Source of the DNA: Notolepis coatsorum
Lineage: Eukaryota > Chordata > Actinopteri > Aulopiformes > Paralepididae
Assembly (NCBI GenBank): GCA_963971535.1
Contig: OZ020589.1
Location: 76,450,811 to 76,514,810, forward strand
Reading direction: 5' to 3'
DNA length: 64,000 nucleotides
The position numbers and the translations under genes are program-made. Positions 9,268-22,041 of the stretch are shown piece by piece (within the stretch, counting starts at the first letter, position 1; the number at the start of each line of letters is the position of its first letter). The notes under the pieces are model-generated. The model was given only the letters and a program-made list of their open reading frames with translations. It made no database searches and had not been told where the DNA came from.

Positions 9268-12200
9268 TGGCTAAATTGAATATTTAAATTTGGAACGCAG
9301 GGGGTCTTAACGCCCCACACAAGCGTGCCAGTGTCCTTTGGTTATTGAAGAGAAGAAATATTGACATTGCTCTCCTTAGTGAGACGCATTTATTGGTGGG
9401 TGATGTGTCAAGGCTAGAAAATCGACAATATCACGTTATCTCCTCATCCTCAGCCGATGATAAGACAAAAAGGAGTCGTCATAGTTACAAGACGTAACCT
9501 TGATATCAAAGTCCTGGATGTGTGGTCGGACACGGAGGGAAGGATTACTATAGCAAAAGTTGAGTTCTCTCATAGGAAGATGGCAATAATAGCATTGTAT
9601 GCCCCTAACACATTTGATTCAGCGTTCTATAATACAATCACGAAGAATATGTTGGAACTTACTGGATACGCTCTCATTGTGGGTGGCGATTTTAATGCGT
9701 GCTGGGATGCGGAGATGGATAGGTCCGGGTCCTCTGAAACAAGCGACCAAAAACGGTCCTCTAAGGCCCTCAGGATGTGGGCCCAGGACACGGGGCTCGC
9801 AGACCTATGGCGCATATCCAATCCCACCCTCAAGGATTACTCTCACCTGTCAGCCAGACACAAAACCTTCTCTCGAATAGACTATGCATTCGCGTCCCCT
9901 AATATGTTTGATAGTTTCGACGTCTCATTGGTTCCCCTGGCTCTCTCGGACCACAAGGGGATTTTCCTTATGGCAACCTTTGGCAGGCTCTCCATGAGAG
10001 CTCCCAGGTGGCGTTTTAACTCAACCTTATTAAAGAACGATGATTTCTGTTCTGAGTTCAGGAGTAAACTAGCTGAATTCTTGCAAATCAATGTTGGCAC
10101 GGTCGAAGACCCCAGGGTCCTGTGGAACGCATTGAAAGGATTTATCAGGGGTCATGTCACACTTTTCGCCTCCAATTTTTGCGTAAAACTAGAAGGACTG
10201 GAAACATTATATGCGGACCTATACGCATCTTTGCAAACTAACTATAGTGAACGACTAAACACACAACGTAAGATAGTCAAGAAAGAAATAAACTCCATAC
10301 TTAAACAACAGTCTGAGTTCTTGATACATAGGACAAGGCAAAATTACTACTTTCATGGTTCCAGGCCTAGCCATCTATTGGCAATGAAAATACGCTCGAA
10401 TTATCATTTCTCGGATATCCCTTCGATCAAGACGCGACAGGGTACAGTCACTACTGATTCGAAAAAGATCAACGACACTTTTAAAGAGTTTTACTCAGTT
10501 ATATAGCTCAGAGGTTAATTTCGATAACTCTAAATTTGAATCGTTCATTGGCGGGCTTGAGATACCCCACATTTCTGAGGAAGAGGCTAAGGAACTGGGG
10601 AAACCGATCACTCTTATGGAACTAAGGGAGACGATTGCTGAAATGCAGAGGGGTAAGGCACCAGGCTGGGATGGTATTCCACCCGAGGTATATTTAGCTT
10701 TCTGGGACCAACTGGGTCCATTGATGCTCGATGTGATCAATTACGCTATCGAACAAGGGGAGTTCTCAAGAGATGTCAACATGGCGTTGATTTCTTTACT
10801 TCTCAAGAAGGATAAAGATCCCAATGATTGTGGTAGCTATAGGCCCTTGAGTCTTCTCGGGCCGATCTAAAAGTGTTTGCCAAGGTGCTGGCCCGCCGCC
10901 TGCAGAGATTTATGACGGTATTGGTACACTGCGATCAGACTGGTTTTATCCCGGGGCGCCTGGCTGCAGATAATCTTAGGAGGCTGTTGCATGTAGTCGA
11001 TAACAGTAAAGACAATACAGCTCCATCCACAGTTCTGTCTTTGGATGCCATGAAGGCGTTTGACAGACTAGAGTGGTCATACCTGTGGAAGGTACTTGAG
11101 GTTATGGGTCTTGGAAAGAGTTTTATTCATATGATTAAAGTCCTGTATGCCTCGCCGTCGGCAATGATACTGACAGGCAAAAACTGTTCCACACTTTTTC
11201 CAGTCTCCAGATCTTCTAGACAGGGTTGTCCTCTGAGCCCAGGACTATTCGCGCTTTCCCTCGAACCATTGGCCCAATTTATTAGGCAATCGGAGGACAT
11301 CGTCCCCATAATGATCAATAATACACCACACAAAATTGCTCTCTATGCGGATGACCTACTGATTTTTATGGACGACCCTTCCCGGTCGGCCACAAAATTA
11401 CTGGGAATAATCGACGACTTTGGTAAATTGTCAGGCTTTAAGATTAACTGGAACAAATCAGCCTGCCTACCTCTTAATGAGCTGGCCAAGGCGGTGCGAC
11501 TACCAGCCGATATCCCCATAGTGGAACATTTTAAATACTTAGGCATAGAGATATTCCCCACGCTGAGTCAAACTACTAAGTACAACTTCATGGGTACTTA
11601 TGATAAAATACGCCAGGATCTAGACAGATGGTCGTCCCTTCCTAACTCCTTACAAGCCCAGGCTTCCAGAATCAAAATGAACGCCCTGCCTAGGATACAT
11701 TTTGTTAGCTCAATGCTCCCCCTGCCCCCTCCAATAGACCACTGGCGCAAGGTACAATCGATGGTATCTAAGTTTATCTGGAATAACAAACGCCAGAGAA
11801 TCAAAAGAGCTACTACTCAACGTAGGAAACAAGATGGGGGCCTCGCGATCCCTGATTTTAAGCTTTATTTCTGGTCCTTTTCACTGAGACCTCTGATGTG
11901 CTGGCTAGACCCTGTAGATGCTGTATCTTGGCGCTCCTTAGAAGCGGCGGCGGTCTCACCGCTAAGATTGCAGGATGTGGTGTACTCCACTGTCCCTATT
12001 TCGAAATGCTGACTGAGGTATGGACCGATCATAACTCACGTGATCCAAACGTGGCGTAATGTACAGAAGTCGTGTGGGGTTAAATGCCCATGGCACCTGG
12101 ACTCTCCAATTTTTAATAACCAGCAATTACTTGTTGGGCACAAGCCGGTTAATATTCCTCAATGGCAAAGGAGGGGAGTTCATACTCTGGAGGATATTTA

Positions 12201-13023
12201 TGATAAGAACGGCCTCTGTGCGTTTCAGGACTCAAGAGAATTTCATGATCTTCCCGGCGAGTTCTTCTTTCTTTACCTTCAACTAAGGTCAGCGCTGAGG
12301 GCGCATGGCGTGCCGTGGGCTCAAGCTTTGCACCCACACCCCTTCCTCAGGCTCATAGTGGACAGGACGACCTCCATAGGGTTTGTCTCAGACTTTTATA
12401 CGCTCTTAATTCAATCCACGTATAAAAATGTATCATTGGATACAATCTGGCGTGTGGATATCCCGGAGTTGGACCCCGAGTTTGACTGGGATGATGTTTG
12501 GGCAAATGTGGCATTGTCTTCCCGCAACCCCAATCACCAGCAAATACATTTTTATTATATTCATAGGACCTATCTTACACCTAGGAAGCTATTTGCTATG
12601 GGACTGATAACCGACTCTCTGTGCACTTTGTGCTCTCAAAAGGCCACTGGCACTTATATGCATATGTATTGGGATTGCCCACCAGTGGCCCGCTTCTGGA
12701 GGTCAATAACGGACAAACTTTCAGATCTGTGTGGCTTAACTATCCCATTCACAGCTGTTACGCTACTCCTGAACAATATAACAACACTACCCGCGTCCGT
12801 ACAACTGAAAAGGGTTGTCCTAGCGGGCGTCACAGCAGCGAAGAAGCTAATAGCATTGAGATGGAAGGAGCCTGAGAAGCTCACAGTGATTAACTGGTCC
12901 CTAACACTGTTGGATGTGATTTATCTTGAGATATCCATGGCGCGGGTGATTGGGGTGGGGCAGGCTGGGATTGACCTGTGGTTCGCAGCAGCTGAGAAGG
13001 TCAGGACCGCCGTGTGCGGCTGA
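9268..13023 (+). pseudogene. L1/Tx1-like ORF2 (endonuclease-RT), five or more lesions
   Basis: Begins ATG GCT AAA at 9268. Endonuclease motifs: IWNAGGLN, LLSETHL, ALYAPN, VGGDFNACWD and ALSDHKGIFL. RT motifs: RGKAPGWDGIP, SYRPLSLL, DQTGFIPGR, LDAMKAFDRLEW, RQGCPLSPGLFAL, and the catalytic LYADDLLIF near 11340. A C-terminal cysteine-rich segment CTLCSQKATGTYMHMYWDC lies near 12620. Lesions visible: in-frame stop at 9286, frameshift near 9460, frameshift near 10497, frameshift near 10862, in-frame stop at 12010. Catalytic residues survive, but the protein cannot be made in one piece. It would nick DNA and reverse-transcribe the LINE RNA if intact. Confidence 0.92.
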
Positions 13024-13400
13024 GCGGGGTTGGGGTGCTTGTTCGGGGGAGTCCGGCGGTCTCGTGGGAGGGGGAGGAGGAAATGTCTTGTCTGTCTTGT
13101 CTTTTGTGATGTCTTGAATTTAACTGGGGATTTTATTGGGGGGCAGCTATTTAGCTATTTCTTCACTATTTGGTAATTTATTAGATAGTACCCCTTGAAT
13201 TTAAAATTTAAAAAGGTTGAACTCTGTTTTCTTTTCTTTTTGTCTTTATAATTTATAAATTGTTATTTCTGTATTATTATTGTTTTTGTTATTTTCCTGT
13301 GAAGTTCTGTGTATTGTGATTGTGATTAATGTGTTGTCTTGTTTCATGTAAATAATAATTAAAAAAAATTGACCAAAAAAAAAAGCTATCCAGTAGATTT

Positions 13401-13990
13401 TCTAGCTCTATAGTTTTGGAGTCTGTTTTCTTATTAAAATGGATGTTCAAGTCTCCATTTAGGATCACCTTATCATATCCGGTAACACATAATGAGATCA
13501 GTTCAGAGAGCTCCTGTATAAATATTGGTGAGTGTCTGGGCGGTCGGTAAATTGTGACAATAATGGTTGATTCTGTTTTGAGCTCAATGGCAAGATATTC
13601 CATCGACATGAACTCGCCTAGTTCCGTGATTCTAAACAAGAGTTTTGAGGAGAAAATTGCTGCAACTCCGCCACCCCTTCTATTTTTTCTGGGTATTTGA
13701 TAAAAATTATAGTCTGGTGGAGAAGCCTCAATTATTATTGATGTAGCTGTGTCATTATTTAGCCATGTCTCTACTAGGCAAATGCAATCTAAGTTATTTT
13801 CTTTAATCAGATCATTTACTAAAAATGTTTTATTATTCAGTGATCTGACATTTAGGAGGGCTAATTTTATTTGTTGGACTTCTTTAGAGGAGGTCTGCTT
13901 TGGCTTGACCTTGATGGCTTTGAGGTTAATAGCAGGTGAACGCATTGATGGTGTATATCTGTTATAGCTTTTACCATGCCATTGGCTAAT
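13401..13990 (-). pseudogene. L2-like LINE, endonuclease domain (N-terminal piece)
   Basis: Encodes an APE-type endonuclease segment: LALLNVRSLNNKT, then CLVETWLNND, the GGGVAAIF block, TIYRPPRHSP and LNGDLNIHF. These are the usual motifs for nicking target DNA before reverse transcription. The frame is open here and stops exactly at the L1 insertion point. The domain resumes at 6861 with the TQHITNATHKLGNTLDLV and SDHH motifs. The reading frame extends beyond 13990 only into piggyBac-like sequence, so the natural LINE start is not visible. Confidence 0.85.
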
Positions 13991-13997
13991 ATATAGT

Positions 13998-14440
13998 GTT
14001 CTTACCTTGTATCTGATGTAATGCAAAAGAAATAATCCAATTATCTGATCGCCATTTGAAGAATTGGGCGCGGAGGTCCGTGCCACGTTCAACAGCATTG
14101 CATATTGAAGGGGGGGGGCAACCTCCCAGATGTATCATTGGAACAGGTTACCTCGCCTGAGTATTTAAACCCCGCCCGCACAGCTCGGATCGTCCCAGAA
14201 AATAAACTACACCATACCCAGTAGAGTGCAATACCAGCTGGAAGGCATAGGCGGCGGTATTTGCCCTTTTGTGAGCTCAGACCCATTCCCAACGATAACA
14301 TCAGGCTGGATGGATGAAAATGAATGGATATCGCTAATAAAAGAAATAACGATTAAAACCGACTATACTCGTGATTGGCGCTCAAGCGATGGCGAGTTAA
14401 CCCGACCGACTATCATCGTGACTGGCGCTGAATGAGTTAA
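13998..14440 (-). mobile_element. piggyBac-like element A, 5'-end fragment
   Basis: Reading leftward from TTAA (14437-14440), the end shows CTCATTCAGCGCCA, then two spaced copies of a GCGCCA/ACGAGTATA-type motif, an AATTGG/GATCGC box and a GGTAAGA splice-donor-like site about 433 bp inward. The same arrangement recurs in the other piggyBac-like elements of the window. It is cut where it meets the L2-like LINE. Confidence 0.7.
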
Positions 14441-14695
14441 TGGATGAGGCGGAGACGGATGGCTTCGCATCGGACGGTTGCCTTCACAGAGTCCATTAAA
14501 ATATGTTAATAAAAAGCTTGAAGGGCATTATCCCACTTGTACCATGGCCAAAGATCAATTATTTTTAAATAAAAATTAGGAACATTTATTCGTGTTTACA
14601 TGTGTTTTGCATTCAACATTTTAACACTTGTGACACTCAGGAATCTGAATAATACCTGAAACTAGTTTGTTGTCATCAGCCAGAAAGCTATGTTA

Positions 14696-14972
14696 TGCTA
14701 GTAGGCATTGCTAGTGTTGCGTGAGGTTTGCAAACAGTGAATATATATCTGACAGTATGTTTAACACAAAGCGTAGGTAGCTATCCAGTCGTCTAATTTA
14801 CCCCACCCGAAAAATAACAATACATTTCACAAACAAATCACTGACAGTACTGGGTAAATTAGATGCCTGAATAGCAACCTACAGTAAGACCTGTGTTACA
14901 TACTGTAAACATACTGTTAAATCATATTCACTGCAATCCTTGTGCAACGCTACGGACCGTAATGCCTACTAG
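14696..14972. mobile_element. Imperfect foldback MITE
   Basis: The two halves are diverged inverted repeats: GCTAGTAGGCATT at the left pairs with AATGCCTACTAGC at the right, and the TGACAGTATGTTTA and TCTAATTTACCC blocks recur in reverse complement. No coding potential. Confidence 0.7.
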
Positions 14973-14975
14973 CTT

Positions 14976-15260
14976 CAAGTTAAAGTTCTTTATTTGTCAA
15001 ATACACAACAATACAGGGGCATTGCAGGTAATGCAATTCTCAGAGCTCAGACTTGACAGTGCACAATAAGAAACAACAATGAGTACAAGAATGGTAACAA
15101 TACGTAGTAGTAGTAAGATATAATACAATATAAAATGAGGTCAAATAAAATAGCTTTCTGATATTATGGCAGGATATTATATAACGAGTCCACACTATGT
15201 AGTCAGGGTATTGATTTAGAATGGTGATCAGTCTGGCAGTTTGGTTGGAATTATGTAGTA
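14976..15260 (-). mobile_element. Probable LINE 3'-tail fragment
   Basis: Starts on the plus strand with TTAAAGTTCTTTATTTGTCAAAT, the reverse complement of a polyadenylation-like LINE end, followed by non-coding 3'-UTR-like sequence ending near AAGCGCCCCC. Assignment rests on style, not on a motif. Confidence 0.4.
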
Positions 15261-15757
15261 AGCGCCCCCTTTTAATGGACACCTACCAACCAATCAGAAT
15301 AGAGTAGTCGCCCGGGCCATGGTATAAGTGATGTTATGGGTGTAAAATATATTTTTCCCCTGCTGCTCAAGGTCAGCAGACTATTTGAGGACACGCAAAG
15401 GATTTATAGCTTTTTCCCTTTTTTCTTTTTTTAAGACCTCTCTTAACCTTTTATTGCATGACTGGTCACATATTTGAAGAGCTATGATTTAACCGAGGTG
15501 TCTCTGATCACTTTCAGCCAGACAGCTGGCTCCCGGGGCTGATGTCAAACACAACCGAAGAGTTCGGGGGGGGGGGGTTCAACCAAAGTCAACTGAAAGG
15601 CTGGAGGTCGAGCAGTTTTATAGACAGCCTGGAAGTTGACAACTGATATATTACGCTCAGTCCGCTTGAAAACAGGGCAAGAATGGCCTCGGAAGGTAGA
15701 GATTATTATAACAGATAACATCAGTCAGCACACAAGCATAGATACACAAGCATGACG

Positions 15758-15965
<208 letters not shown>

Positions 15966-16111
15966 GCATAAGCGCATGCACGCACCCACAGACACAGCCA
16001 TCGAAAGTATCAGTGTTTTCAACCACGAGGAGAAACCAAACATTTTCATTTAATTTGGTGGAACAGCACACACATGTACACACACAGGCACACACATCAG
16101 TTCATCAATGA

Positions 16112-16880
16112 AATCAGTGCAGTAGATCTTTGAGACTCAAGTTGTGCTAATATAATTTAGTGATGTGATGTGGCCTTTCAGAGACTAATGCTGTGAATTA
16201 AAAGTCTCAAGAAGGGGTTGGTGAATATCATGCTGAAAAACATGGCCTGATAGGCAATTTTTTACATTTGGAAAACAGGTTGTTGTCATGTATTTTCCAC
16301 AGCAAGCCAAGTTCGTTCAAATACTCAAATTTAACGTCCCTTGTTTCCAGACAGGGCCTCTTTGGACAAGCACACAACATTTTGAGTCCAACTTCCCTTC
16401 TAGTTTCTCCTCACTAAGCTAAGTGCGCTTGGGTACTTGCCCACTTTGGTGACGTACTGTGATGTGGGTTGTATAGAGATGTAAGCGTACAAATGTGCAG
16501 GGATTTTTATTTTTTGTATCAAATGGGACAGACTTGAAGAACTCGCTTCATCGCATTGCGAACGCAACAAAAATGTGTTTTTCTTGCCGAAACCAACGCA
16601 GTGCATTCAGGGTCACACGTGCACCGTGCTTTCCTTAAATAAATGGGACACCCTTGCGCACTTGTGTTAAGCTCACAAATGCACACCCCAAACGACCGTC
16701 AACTGCTGGTCAAGTGTAGGTGATGGGACATGCTGCAAGGCTCAACTGATTTAGTAGGAATAAAATATAAATTTCAGACCAATAAATAGATTGTTACATC
16801 GTATGTTTTCTGAGGAGGGACATGTACCGTCATTGAAACTTACTTGCAGTGCTGATAAAGTCTTTGTAAAGTCCATAGGT
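16112..16880. other. Unassigned non-coding stretch
   Basis: No convincing exon, RNA gene or terminal repeat seen. AT-rich unique-looking sequence between the CA and GA microsatellites. Confidence 0.5.
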
Positions 16881-16920
16881 CATCAATGGCTCCGGAAGAC
16901 TCCTTCAGAGAGGCATATAG

Positions 16921-17127
<207 letters not shown>

Positions 17128-17466
17128 TGAGAGTTAAGGTGGGCAAGGAAGAGAGCAGAAATAGATGGTGGACTGTTTTATAGGGTCTGCACACAACAAT
17201 GATTAATGTGGCTCAGGCCAGGGGGATGGAATTAGATGGCGCACACGTTGAGATAACCAAGTTCATCTGAAGGTACTTTCACACAGCAGCTGGACCCTGG
17301 CCAAGGATACTTAGCCCCAGAGGAGACGGACCTGGAGAGGCTGGCCCCTGCTCTGCTGTGGCAGGCCAGAGACAAAACCAAGAGCCAAAGTCAAAGAGTG
17401 AGTATGACTCAGTAGGGTTTAATATATCATCACAACACAACTTTATGGCGCTATTATTAGCCTAGC

Positions 17467-17911
17467 TTAAAGCTGCACTGTGTAGTGTTGGGGAAAAGAA
17501 AATTACCTCCACAATAATTAGTTACAAATCCTTGAAATTTGTTTCTAATCTCAAACACAAATCCAATAAAATTACTTTTTTTTTTAAGATTTCTTTTTTG
17601 GCGTTTTATCGCTTTATTACTACTGGGCAGTCCAGTAGGGAGAGACAGAGGAGAAATGGGAGACAGATTGGGGGGAAGACATTCGGGAAATAACGACGGA
17701 TTCGGGAATCGAACCCGGGTCGCCCGTGTCGCGGCTGAGCGCGCTATGTGGTTCGCCACTGGGGCGCCATAAAATGACCTTTTGAAACAAAGAACCAACC
17801 ATTGCACTGAGAAGAGTATTCTTTGTATGGTGAATGTGTATTGCGGCGTAGGGATCCAGTTCTTCCTTTTGTGACACTAGTAGTCCCCCCTGATGCACTG
17901 TCCAGCTTTAA
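17467..17911. mobile_element. TTAA-flanked MITE hosting a SINE
   Basis: Left end TTAAAGCTGCACTGTG (from 17467) pairs with right end CACTGTCCAGCTTTAA (to 17911). Short TIRs with TTAA at both edges suggest a piggyBac- or Kolobok-type non-autonomous element. A tRNA-derived SINE sits inside it. Confidence 0.65.
17575..17768 (-). mobile_element. tRNA-derived SINE
   Basis: The minus strand begins GGCGCCCCAGTGGCGAACC, with a tRNA-like box B GGTTCGATTCC about 50 bp in, and ends in an A-tail (plus-strand T-run 17576-17584). Flanks ATAAAATTAC and ATAAAATGAC look like a slightly mutated TSD. Confidence 0.75.
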
Positions 17912-17914
17912 ACC

Positions 17915-18725
17915 ATGTTTAAAATGTACTAAATGGATATGGTAAAGTACTGGTTGAATTTATGGTCTCAGAGGATGGAATTAGATCTGAATTAGATCTG
18001 AAACAAACTTTTCATCACTTGTAGATGTTGATACATACAGTAGAGGCCTCAACAGTGACAAAGTCCCATGATCCCACAGCATAACATCAAACCACTTCCT
18101 GGAGTGGGTCAGAGCTTCAAACCCGCCAGTCACAACACTGTCTTGACCTCTGTGACCCGCCCCTGTCCCCAACAGGCCTATCAGTGGACTTGCCGACTGA
18201 TACTGTACCAATCCAGTTCCCATGCTATTTACATTACACTGATAATTTACAAAAAAAACAAGAGGGAAAATATTCATTCATTGTTATCCGTGTAAAGATT
18301 CAGCTTTTGCAATTTGCACTCCTGAACTTGCAAATGCATTTGTTATAATAACAGTTTGCGGCACACAATGCCTAACAATGCCCTAATGGTGTAATTCAAA
18401 GGACAGTGTTCATGTCAGAATAAAGTATTGTGGTTAACGACAGAACATAAATCTATTCAGTTTGCAGCACTACTGAATAATGAGACTTCAAACATTCATC
18501 TAGAGTGTAAATAGATGTAAATATGACTCATTACTTTCTTGAGAATGCAGTCATTGTATGTGAGGAAACTATATGCAGGCTCTGAGTTAATACTTCAGTA
18601 AAACAGGACTCTTTCATCCAGAAGAGCAAAGTCAACTTAATTTGTTGCAAATGGTTTGATCTTTAGATAAAACAACAGGCACTTACAAAGAATAATTTTG
18701 GCTTCCTGGCCAAATGAAAACACAC
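17915..18725. other. Unassigned non-coding stretch
   Basis: No open coding frame with recognisable motifs, no clear terminal repeats. It ends where LINE endonuclease coding sequence begins. Confidence 0.5.
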
Positions 18726-18732
18726 GGCCCCC

Positions 18733-21338
18733 TTGAGTCTCACCCTTAGTAGTCATCCATCCAACTGGAGTCTATACCTGGATGCGTGCTTAGCTGGAGC
18801 TGAGGATGCAGAAAAGATTCTTATTGGGGATTGGAACACGGATATGCAACAAAAAGATGCACCCGTCTTCAAATCCTTCGATAGGTTTTGTGATCTGCAC
18901 GGCCTCAGCCAGCTGATCACCCAACCGACACGTGTATGTGAGTCAACTCAGACTACCATTGACCTCATCCTGACCTCTGACAAGTCCAAGATCTCCAATA
19001 AAGGGGTTATAGCATGCGGGTTAAGTGATCATTATATGATATTCTGTACCCGCAAAAAGCTAAAACAAAAGGCTGGCTGTCACATCTAGAGACCTCAAAA
19101 CCTACTCTAGCGAGGCCTTTAACCTTGAACTGGAGAGTCTGGACTGGTCAGATGAGCTCAATGGTACACTGGTTGAAGAAACATGGCTTGGTTTCAAAAC
19201 CAAATTTTCAACAATACTAAACAACATGGCCCCCCTAAGAACCACCAGGGTATAAAATCGCGCTGAGCCGTGGATGCACACTGAAATACTGACCGCTATG
19301 AAAACCAGAGACAAAAAATGCTCTGAGTTTCGTAAAAGTCAGTCAAAGCTTACCAAAAGCACGAGCAGTAAACTCCAAGCCCACGTGACTGAACTCAAAC
19401 TGGAAAGAAACAGACTAAGAAATGACGTAAACTCCATGATCAAAACAGCAAAAAAAAAAATCATCAATGACAAAACCGAGGAAAACAAAAACAAACCAGG
19501 TGAACTTTGGAAATTACTCAATAACCAACTAGGCTGCAGTAAAAAACTTAAAACCAGATTCTCAAACATAAACATAAAGACGGACAACACGCTCATCACA
19601 GACAAGCTGGATGTAGCCAATTACTTAAACAGTTTCTTCACAAACATAGCCACAACACTGGTAAACAAACTACCCTCCCACTCAGGGCATTATGGGGTAG
19701 AACACATAGTAGCATACTACAAGAACCTAGGGGTCCACAAAGACGACTTCAAACTGGAAATGGTAACAACAGATGAGGTACTCAAAAAACTGAGCGCCCT
19801 CCAACCTAACAACCATGCCATGACAACATCCCCTCCAAATTCCTCAGAGACTCAGCAGCCGCCATCACCCCAGTCATCACACGCATAATAAACCTCTCCA
19901 TAAAACAGGGACACGTCCCCAAGGACTTCAAAATTGCGAGAGTAACACCCCTGCACAAAAAAGGCAGTAAATTAGACCCAGGCAACTACCGCCCTGTTTC
20001 TATCCTTACCTCCATCTCGAAAGTCATGGAAAAAATTGTATACAAACAAGTCGAAAAATACCTTGCGGAAAAAAATCGAATCTACGAATTCCAATCTGGC
20101 TTCAGAACATCCCACTCCACTGACACATGCCTTCTCTATTTAAACGACCACATCAAACAAGAAGTGGACGTGGGCAAATACTGCGGCATGGTCATGCTGG
20201 ACCTACAAAAGGCCTTCGACACTGTCAATCACACCATTCTGATTGACAAGCTAAAAGCAATTGGTTTTGATAGTCCATCAGTGAGCTGGATGCAATCCTA
20301 CCTGGAGGGGAGAGAGCAGATGGTAGAGGTAAACGGTACCCTATCCCCCCCCCCTCACAGTGAGCTGTGGTGTTCCACAAGGAAGCATACTAGGTCCGCT
20401 ACTGTTCCTAATTTATGCAAATGTCATGTCGTCAGCTTGTGACTGCAACTTGTTCCTGTTTGCGGACGACTCAGCCCTGCTGGTCTCTGACAAGAACAAG
20501 TTAGATTGAAAAAACCCTCAGCTCAGAACTAGGCAAAATCTGCATATGGCTCGCTGATAACAAACTATCATTACACATGGGCAAAACAGAGTCCATTATC
20601 TTCGGTTCAAATAACAAACTCAGCAAGACCGACGGCTTCTCAGTTACAGTGGGTGACAATATTGTCACAAGGAAAGAAGATATTACCTACCTGGGTTCCA
20701 TCCTAGAGGCAAATCTTTCCTGTGACAAAATGGCATCCAATGTAATAAAAAAAGTCAACCAACAAACTCGATTCTTGTACCGGATCTCCTCACTGGTAAA
20801 CAAGAATACCCTGAAGACTCTGGCAGGAGCACTCATTCAAGGGTACTACGACTATGCTTGCACCTCATGGTACCAAAGCACCTCAAAGGCGCTAAAAACA
20901 AAATTACAAACATCTCAAAACAAACTGGTCAGACTACTGCTTGACCTTACTCCTAGAACCCACCTCACCCCTGCCCACTTTGACAACCTAGGATGGCTTA
21001 GAGTAGACGACAGAGTACAGCAACTTGCAATGGGCCTGGTCTACAAGATACACTACACGACCAAGGTACCCATGTACATGTCAAAATACTTCCCAAAGGT
21101 CAGTGAATACCACGATCACAACACCAGAGGGAGCTCCACAAATCATGTTAAACCCAGATTCGGCTCAAACAAGGGACTAAACACATTTCGCAATTGTGCC
21201 ACATCAATGTGGAACGCCCTACCCAAAGCTGTAAAGGAATGTGAATCACTACCCACTTTCAAAAACACTCTCAAAAAACACCTACGGGAGACTGGCCCCT
21301 GTAAATGTCCTAACACAACCCCCTCAAATGTACAGTAA
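18733..21338 (+). pseudogene. Broken non-LTR LINE (endonuclease end, RT, C-terminus)
   Basis: Three recognisable parts in order. Endonuclease C-terminus with LIGDWNTDMQQ, TTIDLILTS and GLSDHYMIF (18733-19089). RT with TPLHKKGSKLDPGNYRPVSI, EFQSGFRTSHSTDTCL, MLDLQKAFDTVNHTIL and LFADDSALLV (about 19810-20500). Thumb/C-terminal part with TYLGSILEANL, YYDYACTSWYQ and FRNCATSMWNALP (20577-21338). Frames change near 19090-19270, near 19815, in a C-run near 20345 and near 20505, so it is dead. The start of the endonuclease is missing. It belongs to the jockey/CR1-like superfamily by motif style, but I cannot place the clade. The 3' end lies near 21360-21380. Confidence 0.88.
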
Positions 21339-21399
21339 ATGACCAAGTATGGTCTTGTCAATATTCCAATGTACAGTTTTGCTTAGTTGTACAGTGTCC

Positions 21400-21525
21400 C
21401 CCACCCACCCCTCCTACCCAACCTCCCCCCACCCACCCACCCACCCACCTCCAATGTAGACTCTACAGACTATACTCTACAGACTCTCTACAGACTCTAT
21501 TCTACAGACTCTACTCTACACTACA
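21400..21525. repeat. Low-complexity CCCACC and CTCTACAGA repeats
   Basis: A C-rich CCCA run (21400-21450) is followed by tandem TCTACAGACTC-type units to about 21525. A GA-rich patch follows at 21655-21700. Confidence 0.8.
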
Positions 21526-21899
21526 GGGAGAAGCACCTGGCGGAGTGCCTTCGCTTAATTAAGACTGTTCAACATCATTTACATGACAGATGGCATACGA
21601 TGGATGAAGAGTTCATACAGAATTCACAAGTCAGCAGAAACACAGAGAGCAGAGGGGGAGAGAGAGAGAGATAGAGATAGAGGGAGAGGGAGAGAGAGAC
21701 CAATTACAAAGGCCATATTTGGTCAGCAATGGATTTCCTGCAACACACAACAGCTCTGAGTAATGAAGTCGGCCAGCTGATGAGGTGGATCGATTCCGCA
21801 TCCCAATTCAAAATGCACATATGTCTATATAGAGTTCCTCACGCAGTGCAGAGTGCAGACCCAATATTCTATTTGTATGCAGACGCACCCAAGTGCATG

Positions 21900-22015
21900 G
21901 CAATATGCAACGCAGGACAATTGTGTGTATTGAGCTGTACTGTATTGTACCCATTCTGCAATCTGTTAATAACATTTTCAATCAATCAATCAATCAATCA
22001 ATCAATTCAATTCAA
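21900..22015 (+). mobile_element. LINE 3' tail ending in (CAAT)n
   Basis: GCAGGACAATTGTGTGTATT through ATTCTGCAATCTGTTAA and a CAATCAAT tail. The reverse complement of the same tail occurs at 59876-59960, so this is a dispersed LINE end. Confidence 0.65.
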
Positions 22016-22041
22016 TCAATTTCAATTAGGACTCTGTAAAC

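Larger units (their letters stand above)
6862..13381 (+). mobile_element. Full-length L1/Tx1-like LINE with 19-bp TSD
   Basis: The insertion is bounded by aaagctatccagtagattt at 6843-6861 and 13382-13400, and the host L2 reading frame is continuous across one copy. It begins GGGGGCGGAGCC, carries ORF1 and a broken ORF2 in the L1 arrangement, and ends in A-rich sequence at about 13360-13381. The 19-bp duplication and A-rich tail are classic target-primed reverse transcription. It is about 6.5 kb long and not truncated. Confidence 0.95.
4743..13990 (-). mobile_element. L2-like LINE, split by two later insertions
   Basis: Three minus-strand pieces (13990-13401, 6861-5577, 5433-4743) read in order as endonuclease then reverse transcriptase of one L2-type LINE. 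They are separated by an L1-like LINE (6862-13381) with a 19-bp TSD and by a 143-bp LINE tail (5434-5576) with a 6-bp TSD. The 3' end is cut near 4743, shortly before the Gmr1-like LTR, and the 5' end abuts a piggyBac-like fragment near 13990. Confidence 0.85.

Noticed and set aside
17289..17396. Possible plus-strand exon (acceptor CACACAGCAG, donor GTGAGT, peptide with LAPEETDLERLAPALLWQAR)
   Set aside because: Splice sites are plausible, but the polypyrimidine tract is weak and I recognise no protein; not enough to annotate.
17700..17768. tRNA gene on the minus strand
   Set aside because: Same reason: tRNA-like head of a SINE with a T-run (A-tail) at the other end.
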